Of a DNA stretch of 64,000 bases, positions 14,875-24,277 are shown piece by piece. This DNA comes from Onthomorpha sp937906975 (GTDB lineage Bacteria > Bacteroidota > Bacteroidia > Bacteroidales > P3): positions 62,001 to 126,000 of the forward strand of contig JAZLDH010000007.1 of assembly GCA_045614605.1 (NCBI GenBank). The letters run 5' to 3'. The stretch's first letter is position 1. Each line of letters begins with the position of its first letter. A model generated the notes under the pieces. It was not told the origin of the DNA. It ran no database searches and saw only the letters and a list, made by a program, of their open reading frames with translations. The position numbers were made by a program, and so were the translations under genes.

Positions 14875-17262
14875 CTATTCGTGGTAATAAACCCTCTTTA
14901 TTCTTTGAGATACGGATGTGAATATCTCATAAGTTATAGTATTTAAGGCGTTTGCCATATTTTCTACGGGATTTTCTTCTCCAAAGATTACAACTTTATC
15001 GCCAACTTTTGCTTCTATATCGCTTAGGTCTATCATACACATATCCATACAAATGCTCCCTACGATAGGGGCAAACTTTCCGTTTATCCAAACTTGAAAG
15101 CCTTTTTCGGATAGGTGTCTGTTCAATCCGTCTGCATAGCCTATTGGAATTACTCCGATTTTACTTTTTTTCTCTGCAATAAATCGTCGCATATAACTAA
15201 CGCTTTCGCCTTTTTCTATGGTGCGGATTTCGCTCAATCGGCTTTGTAGTTTGTGTACATAGCGGAGATGTTTTTGTGTTTGTGGGTTTGCACCTATTCC
15301 ATACATGCCTATGCCTAAGCGTATCATATCATAGTGGGCTGAGGGAAAGCGTACGCTTGCTGCGGAGTTGCAAATGTGTCGTAGGATTGTGTAATCAAAG
15401 GCGGAGGTTATCTCTTGGCTTATTTGTTCAAAGCAATTGATTTGTTCTTGTGTGAAAGTGTCCAATTCCGTGCAGTCTGCACAGGCAAGGTGTGAGAAAA
15501 TGGAGGCGATTTTTAGGTTTTTGTGTTCTTTTATAAAGGAAATGAGTTGTGATATGTCGTGTTTCTCAAAGCCTAAACGGTGCATTCCGCTGTCTATCTT
15601 TATGTGTATTTTCAAATTGTGGTCTTTTATCATATTGAGTGTTGAGAAATTATGCACAACTACTTCAATATCATATTTTATCATTTTCTCTAATGCTTCT
15701 TTTTCGGGTGTTACTACCACGATTGGGCTTTTGATTCCGTTTTTTCTTAGCAGTAGTGCTTCGTCTGCAAAGGCTACTGTGAAATAGTCGGCAAGGGAGA
15801 AGTGTTCTAAGTCTTTTGCTAATTCGTATGCTCCACATCCGTAACTTGAGGCTTTGACCATTGCCATTATTTTGGTGCTTGGTTTTAGTAAGCTCTTGAA
15901 ATATTTTACGTTATCGTTTAATGCAGAAAGGTTTACTTCAAGTATGGTTTGGTGGGATTGTGATTCGAGTAAATTACTTATTCGTTCCATATTGAAAGTT
16001 CTTGCTCCTTTGATTAGAATGGCTTTGGAATAAAATTCTCCTATGGAAAAACTTTCAATAAATTCTTCAACGCTATTGTAAAAGTGTGTTTTCTTTATTG
16101 TGAATAGGTCTTTGTGTTTTAGGAAATCGTTGCCTATTGCATGAAATTCATCAACTGCTTTGTTGCAAAGTAAGGAATTGATTTGTTTTAGGCTTGTTTC
16201 TGTGTTTTGATTCTCTGCCATAGGGGAGAGAATGGCTACTTTGGTTAGTGATTTGTTGTGTTGGTTAAGGTAGTCTAATGCTGCTTCTAATGATGTTAGG
16301 TCAAAGCAATAGCTGTCGTTTATTACTATGCCTTCTCCTAAGCCTTCTTTGAGTTGAAGTCGCATTTCAAGGTTGGAGAGTGTGTTTATTTGTTGTTTTA
16401 GTTTGTTTTCTTCAATGCCAATGTGTAAGGCGGTGATGTAGGCTAAGCAAGCGTTTTCTATACTTGCTTTGTCTTTGAATTTTATGTTTAATTCTTGGCT
16501 TAATTCTGCTGTTTTGAATGATATTAGTTCTTTGTTGTGGGTTTTACACCATTGTTTTATTATTTCAAATAGGTGATTGTCCTCTTGGGAGCAAATGAGT
16601 GTTTTGCAGTTTGTAAAGAGTTTTAGTTTTTCTTCTATTTTTTCTTCTAATGAGCTGAAGTTTGCTTGGTGTGCTGAGCCGATATTGGTAAAGATTCCTA
16701 TGGTTGGTTGTATCATTTCTTGCAGATGATTCATTTCATTTGGTTTTGAAATGCCTGCTTCAAAGAGTCCTAAGTCAAAGTCTTGGTTTAGTTGCCACAA
16801 AGATATGGCTACTCCTATTTGTGAGTTGTAACTGCGAGGGGAATAGCAGATTTTTCTTTCCTCAGAGGCTAATTGCACAATCCATTCTTTTACAATGGTT
16901 TTTCCGTTTGAGCCTGTGATTGCGATTACTTCTTTATTGAAGGATTCTCTTGCGAATTTTGCGAGTTGTTGTAAGGCTTTTAGGCTGTCTTTTACTTGTA
17001 AGAATGTGGCGTCTTTAAAGTTTTTTTCATCGGGAAGGTCTTGACAGATGAAAAATCTTACTCCTTTTTCGTAGAGTTCTTTTATGAATTTATGTCCATC
17101 GTTGTTTGGGGTTTTGAAGGCAAAGAAAATAGTGCCTTCTGTGAAGTTTAATCTTCTGGAATCAAATAGGAGATAGGAGATGTTGGTGTCTAAAACATCT
17201 TTATTGCCAATGGTAGCTTCTACATCGCATATTTTTATGAAATTCCTTAGAGTTAAAACCAT
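14875..17262 (-). CDS. Bifunctional MurF-type ligase / alanine racemase
   Basis: This is a 795-residue fusion. The N-terminal half is a MurF-like ligase with a DSRRL substrate motif and the P-loop ITGSNGKTIVKEW. It would add D-Ala-D-Ala to the UDP-MurNAc-tripeptide. The C-terminal half, from about residue 430, is alanine racemase, with the PLP lysine in MAMVKASSYGCGAYE, HIKIDSGMHRLGF, and the catalytic tyrosine region RLGIGMYG. Such fusions are typical of Bacteroidetes. A separate murF exists at 57632. The start at 17262 (MVLTLRNF) follows a -7 element at 17288-17281; longer in-frame starts would lie upstream of transcription. Confidence 0.92.
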   Translation of the reverse strand: MVLTLRNFIKICDVEATIGNKDVLDTNISYLLFDSRRLNFTEGTIFFAFKTPNNDGHKFIKELYEKGVRFFICQDLPDEKNFKDATFLQVKDSLKALQQLAKFARESFNKEVIAITGSNGKTIVKEWIVQLASEERKICYSPRSYNSQIGVAISLWQLNQDFDLGLFEAGISKPNEMNHLQEMIQPTIGIFTNIGSAHQANFSSLEEKIEEKLKLFTNCKTLICSQEDNHLFEIIKQWCKTHNKELISFKTAELSQELNIKFKDKASIENACLAYITALHIGIEENKLKQQINTLSNLEMRLQLKEGLGEGIVINDSYCFDLTSLEAALDYLNQHNKSLTKVAILSPMAENQNTETSLKQINSLLCNKAVDEFHAIGNDFLKHKDLFTIKKTHFYNSVEEFIESFSIGEFYSKAILIKGARTFNMERISNLLESQSHQTILEVNLSALNDNVKYFKSLLKPSTKIMAMVKASSYGCGAYELAKDLEHFSLADYFTVAFADEALLLRKNGIKSPIVVVTPEKEALEKMIKYDIEVVVHNFSTLNMIKDHNLKIHIKIDSGMHRLGFEKHDISQLISFIKEHKNLKIASIFSHLACADCTELDTFTQEQINCFEQISQEITSAFDYTILRHICNSAASVRFPSAHYDMIRLGIGMYGIGANPQTQKHLRYVHKLQSRLSEIRTIEKGESVSYMRRFIAEKKSKIGVIPIGYADGLNRHLSEKGFQVWINGKFAPIVGSICMDMCMIDLSDIEAKVGDKVVIFGEENPVENMANALNTITYEIFTSVSQRIKRVYYHE

Positions 17263-17280
17263 AAATTCATTACTTTTTTG

Positions 17281-17306
17281 CAAAAGTAAAAAAAAAACTA
17301 ATTTTG
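17281..17306. promoter_or_regulatory. Back-to-back -7 elements for murF-alr and the DUF454 gene
   Basis: TACTTTTG on the minus strand (17288-17281) serves murF-alr and TAATTTTG on the plus strand (17299-17306) serves the DUF454 gene. They fix the start codons at 17262 and 17318 and leave very short leaders. Confidence 0.6.
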
Positions 17307-17317
17307 CACTTCGTATT

Positions 17318-17677
17318 ATGAAGAAATATTTACTGATTATTGCAGGGATTATTAGTTTGAGTTTAGGCATTATGGGAATGTTTTTACCCGTATTGCCAAC
17401 TACTCCTTTTTTGCTTTTAACCGCAACGTGTTTTCTTAGAAGTAGCAAACGTTTGTATGATTGGCTTTTGAATCATAGGCGTTTAGGAACGTATATTAAA
17501 GACTTTCTTGTACATAAGGCTATAAGTAAAAAAATAAAAATAGTGAGTGTTTCTACGCTTTGGGTAACTATTTTGATTTCGGTTATGATTGTGAAAATTA
17601 TTGCTATAAAAATTTTGCTAATCATCATAGCCATAGCAGTAACGGCTCACATTTTGCATTTTAAAACTAAGCAATAA
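17318..17677 (+). CDS. YbaN/DUF454 family inner-membrane protein
   Basis: This 119-residue protein has two or three hydrophobic helices. It carries the DUF454 pattern GIMGMFLPVLPTTPFLLL, then ATCFLRSSKRLYDWLLNHRRLG. The family is widespread and its biochemical role is unsettled. The start MKKYLLI is fixed by the -7 element just upstream. It stands alone, divergent from murF-alr and ahead of gdhA. Confidence 0.85.
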   Translation: MKKYLLIIAGIISLSLGIMGMFLPVLPTTPFLLLTATCFLRSSKRLYDWLLNHRRLGTYIKDFLVHKAISKKIKIVSVSTLWVTILISVMIVKIIAIKILLIIIAIAVTAHILHFKTKQ

Positions 17678-17697
17678 AAAAATAAATTCAAGAAATA

Positions 17698-17730
17698 TTT
17701 GCTTTATTCAAAGAATAATATCTAAATTTG
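17698..17730 (+). promoter_or_regulatory. gdhA promoter
   Basis: TTTG at 17698-17701 and TAAATTTG at 17723-17730 are 21 bases apart. The start codon is at 17807, giving a leader of about 70 bases, long for this window. No hairpin was recognised in it. Confidence 0.65.
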
Positions 17731-17806
17731 CAACGAAAAGCAAAAGGCTTTTGAAATATTACAATATTAAAATAACAATAAACAAACGTTTAAAAAATAA
17801 AAAACT

Positions 17807-19144
17807 ATGGACGTAAAAAAAATTTTAGCTGACGTAGAAGCAAAGAACCCTGGACAACCATTGTTCTTGCAAGCAGTAACAGAAGTATTAGAAACTATTG
17901 AAGAATATGTTGCTGCAAACCCAAAATACGATAATCACAAAATTATCGAAAGAATTGTAGAACCAGACAGAATATTCCAATTCAAAGTTGAATGGGTTGA
18001 TGATAAAGGAGAAATCCACGTAAACAGAGGATTTAGAGTTCAATTCAATAACGCTATTGGACCTTACAAAGGAGGATTACGTTTCCACCCTGCTGTAACA
18101 ATGGATACATTGAAATTCTTAGGATTTGAACAAACTTTCAAAAACTCTTTAACTACATTACCTATGGGTGGTGGTAAAGGAGGTTCAGATTTCGATCCAA
18201 TGGGAAAATCTGATAACGAAATAATGAGATTCTGCCAAGCTTTCATGACAGAACTTTACAAATACATCGGACCTGACACAGACGTTCCTGCAGGAGACAT
18301 AGGAGTAGGTGGAAGAGAAATCGGATACTTATACGGTATGTACAAAAAATTAGCTCGTGAAAACACAGGAGTATTAACAGGAAAAGGTGCTGGTTGGGGA
18401 GGTTCAATCCTTCGTCCAGAAGCAACTGGTTTCGGTGGAGTTTACTTCGTAAACAACATGTTAAAAAAACACGGATTAGAATTAGCTGGTAAGAGAGTTG
18501 CTATTTCTGGTTTCGGTAACGTTGCTTGGGGTGCTGCAATGAAAGCTACTGAATTAGGAGCAAAAGTTGTTTGTATCTCTGGTCCTGATGGATATATCTT
18601 AGACGAAGAAGGAATGAATGACGAAAAAATAGCTTACATGTTAGAACTTAGATCTTCTAACAATGGAGTTGTTAAACCATTCGCAGATAAATTCCCTTCA
18701 GCTCAATTCATCGCTGGTAAAAAACCTTGGGAAGCAAAAGTTGATATCGCTATGCCATGTGCTATCCAAAACGAATTAAACGGAGAAGACGCAAAACAAT
18801 TGATAGCTAACGGAGTTACTTTGGTTTGTGAAGTTTCTAATATGGGTTGTACAGCTGAGGCTATCCACGAATTACAAAAAGCAAAAGTTATCTTCGCTCC
18901 TGGTAAAGCAGCTAACGCTGGTGGAGTAGGAGTATCTGGATTGGAAATGAGCCAAAACGCTGGACACATTGGTTGGACAGGTGCTGAAGTTGATGAAAGA
19001 TTACACTTCATGATGGACTCAATCCACGATAACTGTGTAAAATACGGTACAGAAAAAGACGGATACATCAACTATGTTAAAGGTGCTAACATCGCAGGCT
19101 TTATCAAAGTTGCTGATTCAATGATAGAATTAGGAGTTTGCTAA
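17807..19144 (+). CDS. gdhA: NADP-specific glutamate dehydrogenase
   Basis: This 445-residue hexameric enzyme makes glutamate from 2-oxoglutarate and ammonia. The catalytic lysine motif is PMGGGKGGSDFDP. The substrate loop DVPAGDIGVGGREIGYL and the Rossmann segment VAISGFGNVAWGAA follow. The length of about 445-450 and the PMGGGKGGSDFDPKG-like motif fit the small NADP-dependent class. It is a single transcription unit with its own promoter and a strong terminator at 19164-19205. Codons are strongly biased to a preferred set, as expected of a highly expressed gene. Confidence 0.96.
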   Translation: MDVKKILADVEAKNPGQPLFLQAVTEVLETIEEYVAANPKYDNHKIIERIVEPDRIFQFKVEWVDDKGEIHVNRGFRVQFNNAIGPYKGGLRFHPAVTMDTLKFLGFEQTFKNSLTTLPMGGGKGGSDFDPMGKSDNEIMRFCQAFMTELYKYIGPDTDVPAGDIGVGGREIGYLYGMYKKLARENTGVLTGKGAGWGGSILRPEATGFGGVYFVNNMLKKHGLELAGKRVAISGFGNVAWGAAMKATELGAKVVCISGPDGYILDEEGMNDEKIAYMLELRSSNNGVVKPFADKFPSAQFIAGKKPWEAKVDIAMPCAIQNELNGEDAKQLIANGVTLVCEVSNMGCTAEAIHELQKAKVIFAPGKAANAGGVGVSGLEMSQNAGHIGWTGAEVDERLHFMMDSIHDNCVKYGTEKDGYINYVKGANIAGFIKVADSMIELGVC

Positions 19145-19163
19145 TTCCGTTTTTGAAATAAAT

Positions 19164-19205
19164 AAAAGAGATGTGGTTCAAAAGAACTGCATCTCTTTTT
19201 TTTTG
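19164..19205 (+). terminator. gdhA terminator
   Basis: AAAAGAGATGTGGTTC pairs with GAACTGCATCTCTTTT around AAAA (two internal G-T wobbles) and is followed by a long T-run. Confidence 0.92.
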
Positions 19206-19220
19206 AAACCTAAAAAAAAT

Positions 19221-19290
19221 GCTAAGAAATCGTAAAATATTGCTAAGAAAACAAAAAATATTGCTAAGAAATATTTTACTAAAGCTAAGA
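19221..19290. repeat. 21-bp phased A-tract array, family A, four units
   Basis: CTAAG begins at 19222, 19243, 19264 and 19285, each exactly 21 bases apart, with A/T-tracts between. The unit at 19242 reads GCTAAGAAAACAAAAAATAT, the same 20 bases as on the minus strand in the array downstream of gpmA. It lies just after the gdhA terminator. Confidence 0.87.
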
Positions 19291-19314
19291 CTTATTTTAT
19301 TGAGATAGATTTTG

Positions 19315-19322
19315 TATATTTG
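19315..19322 (+). promoter_or_regulatory. -7 element of the BadF-type kinase gene
   Basis: TATATTTG fits the TAnnTTTG consensus 39 bases ahead of the start at 19361. It follows directly on the 21-bp repeat array. Confidence 0.55.
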
Positions 19323-19360
19323 CAGTTTTGAAAATATATTAAAAATATAAAATTTACCTT

Positions 19361-20200
19361 ATGATATTGATAGCAGATGGAGGCTCAACAAAGACAGATT
19401 GGGCTTTGGTTGAAGGAAAAAGTATAAAAACTACCTTTTCAACAAGGGGAATGAACCCTTATAATGTCTCAGATTTAACGATGAAGAAAGAAATTGAAGA
19501 GAAAATTCTTCCAAATACAGATGTTAATAGTATTTATGAGATATATATTTATGCCTCTGGTTGTTCGGCAAAGGTAAAACAAGACGAGGTGATAGCGTGG
19601 TTTAAGCCTTATTTTCCATACGCAAAGATATGTGTTGAGGGGGATTTGCTTGGAGCCGCCAGAGCAACATGTGGAAGAAATGCAGCAATAGCAGCAATTC
19701 TTGGAACAGGCTCTAATTCTTGTCTTTACGATGGTGAGAATATAACTGAAAACGTTGCTTCATTGGGTTATGTGCTTTGTGATGAGGGAGCGGGAACAAA
19801 TATTGGAAAACTAATTCTTAGAGATTATTTAAGAGGGAGAATGCCAGAGGAAATAGCGAAATTATTTTCGGAAATCCACCCAGGGGAAGAGTCGGACTTT
19901 TTAAATAAACTCTACAAAGAAGAGGGTCCAAATTATTATCTTGCTTCATTTGCACGCTTTGCCATAGAGAATAAATCACACCCATATTGCAAAGGCGTAA
20001 TAATGCAAGCCTTTGATAATTTCTTTAAAGAACAAATAACTTATTACACCTCATATAATAAATACGTAATAAATGTCGTTGGAAGTATAGCTTGCTTGGC
20101 AGTAGAGGAGTTAAAAGAAGTTGCAAGCAAATACGACATGGTGATAAATAACGTTATAAAAGCACCATTAAAGGCACTTGTTGAATATCATATTCAATAA
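19361..20200 (+). CDS. BadF/BadG-type ATPase, likely N-acetylglucosamine kinase-like
   Basis: This 279-residue protein has the actin-like ATPase (ASKHA) fold. The phosphate-1 motif is ADGGSTKTDWALV, an acidic strand follows at EGDLLGAARA, and phosphate-2 is AAILGTGSNSCLYDG. GYVLCDEGAGTNIGK completes the family signature. Bacterial members of this size mostly phosphorylate amino sugars such as N-acetylglucosamine. The substrate here is inferred, but peptidoglycan sugar salvage would fit with anmK elsewhere in the window. It is transcribed alone, ahead of purA. Confidence 0.82.
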   Translation: MILIADGGSTKTDWALVEGKSIKTTFSTRGMNPYNVSDLTMKKEIEEKILPNTDVNSIYEIYIYASGCSAKVKQDEVIAWFKPYFPYAKICVEGDLLGAARATCGRNAAIAAILGTGSNSCLYDGENITENVASLGYVLCDEGAGTNIGKLILRDYLRGRMPEEIAKLFSEIHPGEESDFLNKLYKEEGPNYYLASFARFAIENKSHPYCKGVIMQAFDNFFKEQITYYTSYNKYVINVVGSIACLAVEELKEVASKYDMVINNVIKAPLKALVEYHIQ

Positions 20201-20248
20201 GATTATATAAAAAACGATTAAATTGTAGTATAATCAAGTTTTTTTGCG

Positions 20249-20256
20249 TACATTTG
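20249..20256 (+). promoter_or_regulatory. -7 element of purA
   Basis: TACATTTG matches TAnnTTTG, 36 bases before the purA start. A clear -33 box was not found. Confidence 0.5.
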
Positions 20257-20291
20257 CATTTGATTTGTCAGATTAAAAAATATATATCAAG

Positions 20292-21590
20292 ATGAGTAAG
20301 ATAGACGTGCTTCTCGGTTTACAATGGGGAGATGAAGGAAAGGGAAAAGTAGTAGATGTTTTAACGCCTAAATATGATATAGTAGCAAGATTTCAAGGAG
20401 GGCCAAATGCTGGTCATACCCTTGAATTTGACGGTTTGAAACACGTGTTACACATAATTCCTTCTGGAATTTGTCATAAAGAAAAAATAAATATAATAGG
20501 CAATGGTGTGCTTATAGAACCGTTGATTTTTGAAAAAGAAATAGCAACTTTGGAAAACATAGGTTTTCAACCAACACAAAATCTATATATTTCTAAAAAA
20601 GCACATTTAATATTGCCAAGCCATCGTCTTTTAGATGCAGCAAATGAGGCTTCTAAGGGAGAAAGAAAAATAGGCTCTACTCTAAAAGGTATAGGACCTG
20701 CTTACACAGACAAAGTAGCACGTACAGGACTTAGAGTAGGAGATGTATTGTCTAAAAACTTTGCTGCTAACTACGAAAAAACTAAACAAAGCCATTTAAG
20801 AGCAATAAAATCATTGGGATTTGATGAAAACACATTCAAAATAGAAAATCAAACCCTTGCAGAGTATGAAGAAAAATGGATGGCTTCTCTTGAAAACTTA
20901 AAGAGATTTAACATTATCAATAGCGAATACTACATCAATCAAGCCTTAGACGAAGGAAAGAAAATCTTAGCCGAAGGTGCTCAAGGCTCTATGCTTGATA
21001 TTGATTTTGGATCATATCCTTTCGTTACATCTTCCAACACCATTACAGCAGGTGTTTGTTCGGGACTTGGAATTGCACCATCGAGAATAGGCAATGTGTT
21101 TGGAATTTGTAAGGCATACTGCACAAGAGTTGGAAGTGGCCCATTCCCAACAGAATTGTTTGATGTAGACGGAGAAGAACTAAGACAAAAAGGAAGAGAA
21201 TTTGGTTCTACAACAGGCCGTCCAAGACGTTGCGGTTGGTTTGATGTACCTGCTTTGAAATATGCTTGTATGTTAAACGGCGTTACACATCTAATGCTTA
21301 TGAAGATAGATGTGATGAACGAATTTGAAACAATAAAATTATGTGAAGAATACATAATAGATGGCGAGCATACAATGGAACTTCCATTTGATATGGAACA
21401 AGAAATGGAACCTGTGTATTCATCTTACAAAGGTTGGCAACAAAGTGTGGAAGGCATAGACCAATATGAAAACTTGCCAGAAAATATGAAGCAATACATA
21501 AGCAAATTGGAAGAAAAAACAGGATTGCCAATTGTTTTAGTATCAACAAGTCCAAATCGTAAGGATACAATTATTAGAACAGAGATTTAA
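20292..21590 (+). CDS. purA: Adenylosuccinate synthetase
   Basis: This 432-residue GTP-dependent enzyme converts IMP and aspartate to adenylosuccinate, the first committed step to AMP. The P-loop-like start GLQWGDEGKGKVVD is present. GGPNAGHT, GSTLKGIGPAYTDK (IMP binding), GAQGSMLDIDFGSYPFVTSS and GRPRRCGWFD are all intact. It is of typical length. The next gene begins 21 bases later, but the two have no obvious functional link. Confidence 0.97.
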   Translation: MSKIDVLLGLQWGDEGKGKVVDVLTPKYDIVARFQGGPNAGHTLEFDGLKHVLHIIPSGICHKEKINIIGNGVLIEPLIFEKEIATLENIGFQPTQNLYISKKAHLILPSHRLLDAANEASKGERKIGSTLKGIGPAYTDKVARTGLRVGDVLSKNFAANYEKTKQSHLRAIKSLGFDENTFKIENQTLAEYEEKWMASLENLKRFNIINSEYYINQALDEGKKILAEGAQGSMLDIDFGSYPFVTSSNTITAGVCSGLGIAPSRIGNVFGICKAYCTRVGSGPFPTELFDVDGEELRQKGREFGSTTGRPRRCGWFDVPALKYACMLNGVTHLMLMKIDVMNEFETIKLCEEYIIDGEHTMELPFDMEQEMEPVYSSYKGWQQSVEGIDQYENLPENMKQYISKLEEKTGLPIVLVSTSPNRKDTIIRTEI

Positions 21591-21610
21591 AAAAATAAAA
21601 CAAATAATTT

Positions 21611-22687
21611 ATGAGACGAATCATATTAGCAACATTATTATTGACTATTTCAATAGGAGTTAGTGCTCAAAAATTACGTAATTCCGACATACCACAAGAA
21701 GTAAGATTAGGATTAGAAAACACATATTCTGACTATAAACTTCAAGGTTGGTATTTTGAAACAGGACAATACGTTGCAGAAATAAGCATTGATGAACAAA
21801 TAGGAAGAGTCTTTTTGACTGCAACAGGAAATTGGCAATTCACTATTTTCAACGTAGCAGAACAAGAATTACCAACATTGGTTGCAAACTATTTCCTTAA
21901 TAATTATCCTGGATACCGCATAAAAAAATCAGAATACATAGAAGATTTTTCAGGAGATAACTATTATAGATTGATAATAGCTATGAAAGGTATTGGTCAA
22001 ACTGAGTATGAAATGATTTTTGACCCAAGAGGAAAACTTACAAAGACCAATGCACCAGATCCAGACTTTGTAAAGAAGGACTATATCTCACGTCTAAATC
22101 CTGAAGCGATAGAATACCGCCAAAGAAAAATGGCTGAAAGAGCAGAAATGGACGGAAGTGGATTGGAAATCAGAATAGAAGATGATGTAAAGAGTGCAGG
22201 AAAAAAGAAATCTAAAGACGTAGAAATAGAAGCTCCTGAAGCATTAGACATAGCAGTAACACCAGAGGAAGTTTTAAACGCTTTCAAAAAGAAATTTCCA
22301 AGAGTAACAAATCCAGAATGGAAACAAGATGGAGAAAACTATGTTGCAACTTTTGAAAATCGTGAAATAATAACAGAGGTTTGTTACAAACCAGATGGAA
22401 TGTTGATGACAACAACAATTCTAATGCAAAAAGACCGTTATCCAAGAAAGATTCTTCAAGATTTGGAACAACGCTATCCTGATGCAAAGTTAGAACTTAT
22501 CAAAAAAACAGATTACGATTTGAAATATAGAAAGACTGTAACTGATAGAAAGTTGGATACATTTTTCTATGTTGAATTAACAGAAAAAATAAAAGGCAAA
22601 AAAGATAAAAAATACATAAAGCTAACCTATGATAAAACATATAAATATCAAGGTTTAGCAGGTTCAACTGATGAATACGAAGATTAA
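21611..22687 (+). CDS. Periplasmic PepSY-like (BLIP-type fold) protein
   Basis: This is a 358-residue exported protein. A signal peptide (ending VSAQ) is followed by two PepSY-like repeats. The second is clear at about 220-260: LNAFKKKFPRVTNPEWK then GENYVATFE. An internal Lys/Glu-rich hinge (about 175-215) separates them. Bacteroidetes encode many such putative beta-lactamase-inhibitor-like periplasmic proteins of unknown role. It overlaps the following OstA-like gene by 17 bases, which suggests translational coupling and a possible link to envelope assembly. Confidence 0.75.
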   Translation: MRRIILATLLLTISIGVSAQKLRNSDIPQEVRLGLENTYSDYKLQGWYFETGQYVAEISIDEQIGRVFLTATGNWQFTIFNVAEQELPTLVANYFLNNYPGYRIKKSEYIEDFSGDNYYRLIIAMKGIGQTEYEMIFDPRGKLTKTNAPDPDFVKKDYISRLNPEAIEYRQRKMAERAEMDGSGLEIRIEDDVKSAGKKKSKDVEIEAPEALDIAVTPEEVLNAFKKKFPRVTNPEWKQDGENYVATFENREIITEVCYKPDGMLMTTTILMQKDRYPRKILQDLEQRYPDAKLELIKKTDYDLKYRKTVTDRKLDTFFYVELTEKIKGKKDKKYIKLTYDKTYKYQGLAGSTDEYED

Positions 22688-24218
22688 AATAATAAAGTAT
22701 GTAGCTGTTTTCTTATTACTAACAACTACAACTTTATTTCAAAGAGTTTCGGCACAGAAAGAAGTATATTATAGTTCTGATTGGGGAGAGAAATTACCAT
22801 CTTTCCCCAATCACTTAATATTAAAGTCAAATGTTGTCTTTGTTCATGAAGACATGACAATGACTTGCGATTCCGCAGTTTTCAATACAGAGGAAAATCT
22901 CATAAACGCTTACTACAACATACATATTTACCAAGACACTCTTCATTTGTATGGAGATGAATTTTTTTATAACGCCAATACAAAAGTGGCAGAAGTCTTT
23001 GGCGATACCGTAACCTTGCATGATGAAAAAATGACTTTGCAAACCGATTATATGGTAATGGATAGAGTTGCACAAACCGTGCGTTACACCACTCATGCAG
23101 ACATTTGGGACGAAGAAAACACACTTGAAAGTAATTTTGGTACATATCTAATAGATACAAAGGCGTTTGAATTTACCGATAAGGTAATTCTTCAAAATCA
23201 AGATGTGAAAATACTTTCCGATTCACTCTTTTATGAAAGTAAAACCGATATTGCATACTTTTATAACAAGACAGATATTACAACAAAGGACAGTGTGAAA
23301 ATCTATACCTTTGAAGGAAACTACAATACTAAAACAGATGAAGCGTTACTTTATAAGGACAATCTTATTATAAGCGAATCCAAGCAGTTAAAGGCAGATA
23401 GCATACAGTATAACACCAAGACAGAAAAGGCAAAAGCCTATTACAATGTGTTTTTAAAAGATAGCGTAAATCAACTCATAGCCTACTCACAATATTTGGA
23501 AAAAGACGAAAAAGATTCCATACCATATATTTACCTAACACAAGACTTGCTTTTGCAACAAATAGAAGAGCAAGACACTCTTCATTTACATTGTGATAGT
23601 ATTTGGATATATTTTGATACAACAATGAATGCTGAAGAAATGTATGCTTACAATCATGTGAAATTTTATAGAGAGGATATGCAAGGAGTATCGGATTTGT
23701 TGTTTTATGATGTGAAAGATTCTTTGGTTTACTTTCTTGGCAGACCTGTGCTTTGGAATGAAAACAATCAATTCACAGCCGATACAATATCTCTTAAAAT
23801 AGAGAAAAATACTATAAAAGAAATGTTTATGTATCCAAATGTCATCATAGCACAAAACCCAGATACAACAACAAAACAATACTTCAATCAAATAAGTGGT
23901 AAGAGATTTAGAGCCGACTTTAAGAAAGGAAAAATAAGATTTGCAGAAATAGAACAACAAGTAAAGACCATATATTATTTTTGGGAAGAAGGAAAGAAAA
24001 CAAAAAAACTAACAGGAATAAACATAGGAGAGAGCAGTAAATTAAACCTATATTTTGAAAAAGGACAATTAAGTAAAATGACTGCAATCGATATGCCAAA
24101 ATTCTATCTTGATGATGAGAATAGAATAGAGGAAAATGAAAAGAATTTAAAAGGCTTTCTTTGGTTAGAAGACGACAGACCTATGTCAAAGACCGATATT
24201 TTTCAACACAGAGATTGA
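22671..24218 (+). CDS. OstA-like protein, LPS transport family
   Basis: This 515-residue exported protein has a signal peptide ending VSAQ. Repeated beta-strand units typical of the OstA/LptA jelly-roll follow, such as SNVVFVHEDMTMTCDSAVF, LYGDEFFYNANTKVAEVFGD and NLIISESKQLKADSIQYNTKT. In Bacteroidetes these long OstA-like proteins probably help carry lipopolysaccharide across the periplasm. The role here is by family. The start codon lies inside the end of the preceding PepSY-like gene. Confidence 0.85.
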   Translation: MNTKIKIIKYVAVFLLLTTTTLFQRVSAQKEVYYSSDWGEKLPSFPNHLILKSNVVFVHEDMTMTCDSAVFNTEENLINAYYNIHIYQDTLHLYGDEFFYNANTKVAEVFGDTVTLHDEKMTLQTDYMVMDRVAQTVRYTTHADIWDEENTLESNFGTYLIDTKAFEFTDKVILQNQDVKILSDSLFYESKTDIAYFYNKTDITTKDSVKIYTFEGNYNTKTDEALLYKDNLIISESKQLKADSIQYNTKTEKAKAYYNVFLKDSVNQLIAYSQYLEKDEKDSIPYIYLTQDLLLQQIEEQDTLHLHCDSIWIYFDTTMNAEEMYAYNHVKFYREDMQGVSDLLFYDVKDSLVYFLGRPVLWNENNQFTADTISLKIEKNTIKEMFMYPNVIIAQNPDTTTKQYFNQISGKRFRADFKKGKIRFAEIEQQVKTIYYFWEEGKKTKKLTGINIGESSKLNLYFEKGQLSKMTAIDMPKFYLDDENRIEENEKNLKGFLWLEDDRPMSKTDIFQHRD

Positions 24219-24277
24219 CAAAATGTCATAAAAGCAAAGAAAGGAACAAAAATTACATATAACACTACGAAAAAATT

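Noticed and set aside
24220..24277. Heat-shock operator (CIRCE-like inverted repeat) ahead of grpE
   Set aside because: No TTAGCACTC-type inverted repeat is present in this short gap.
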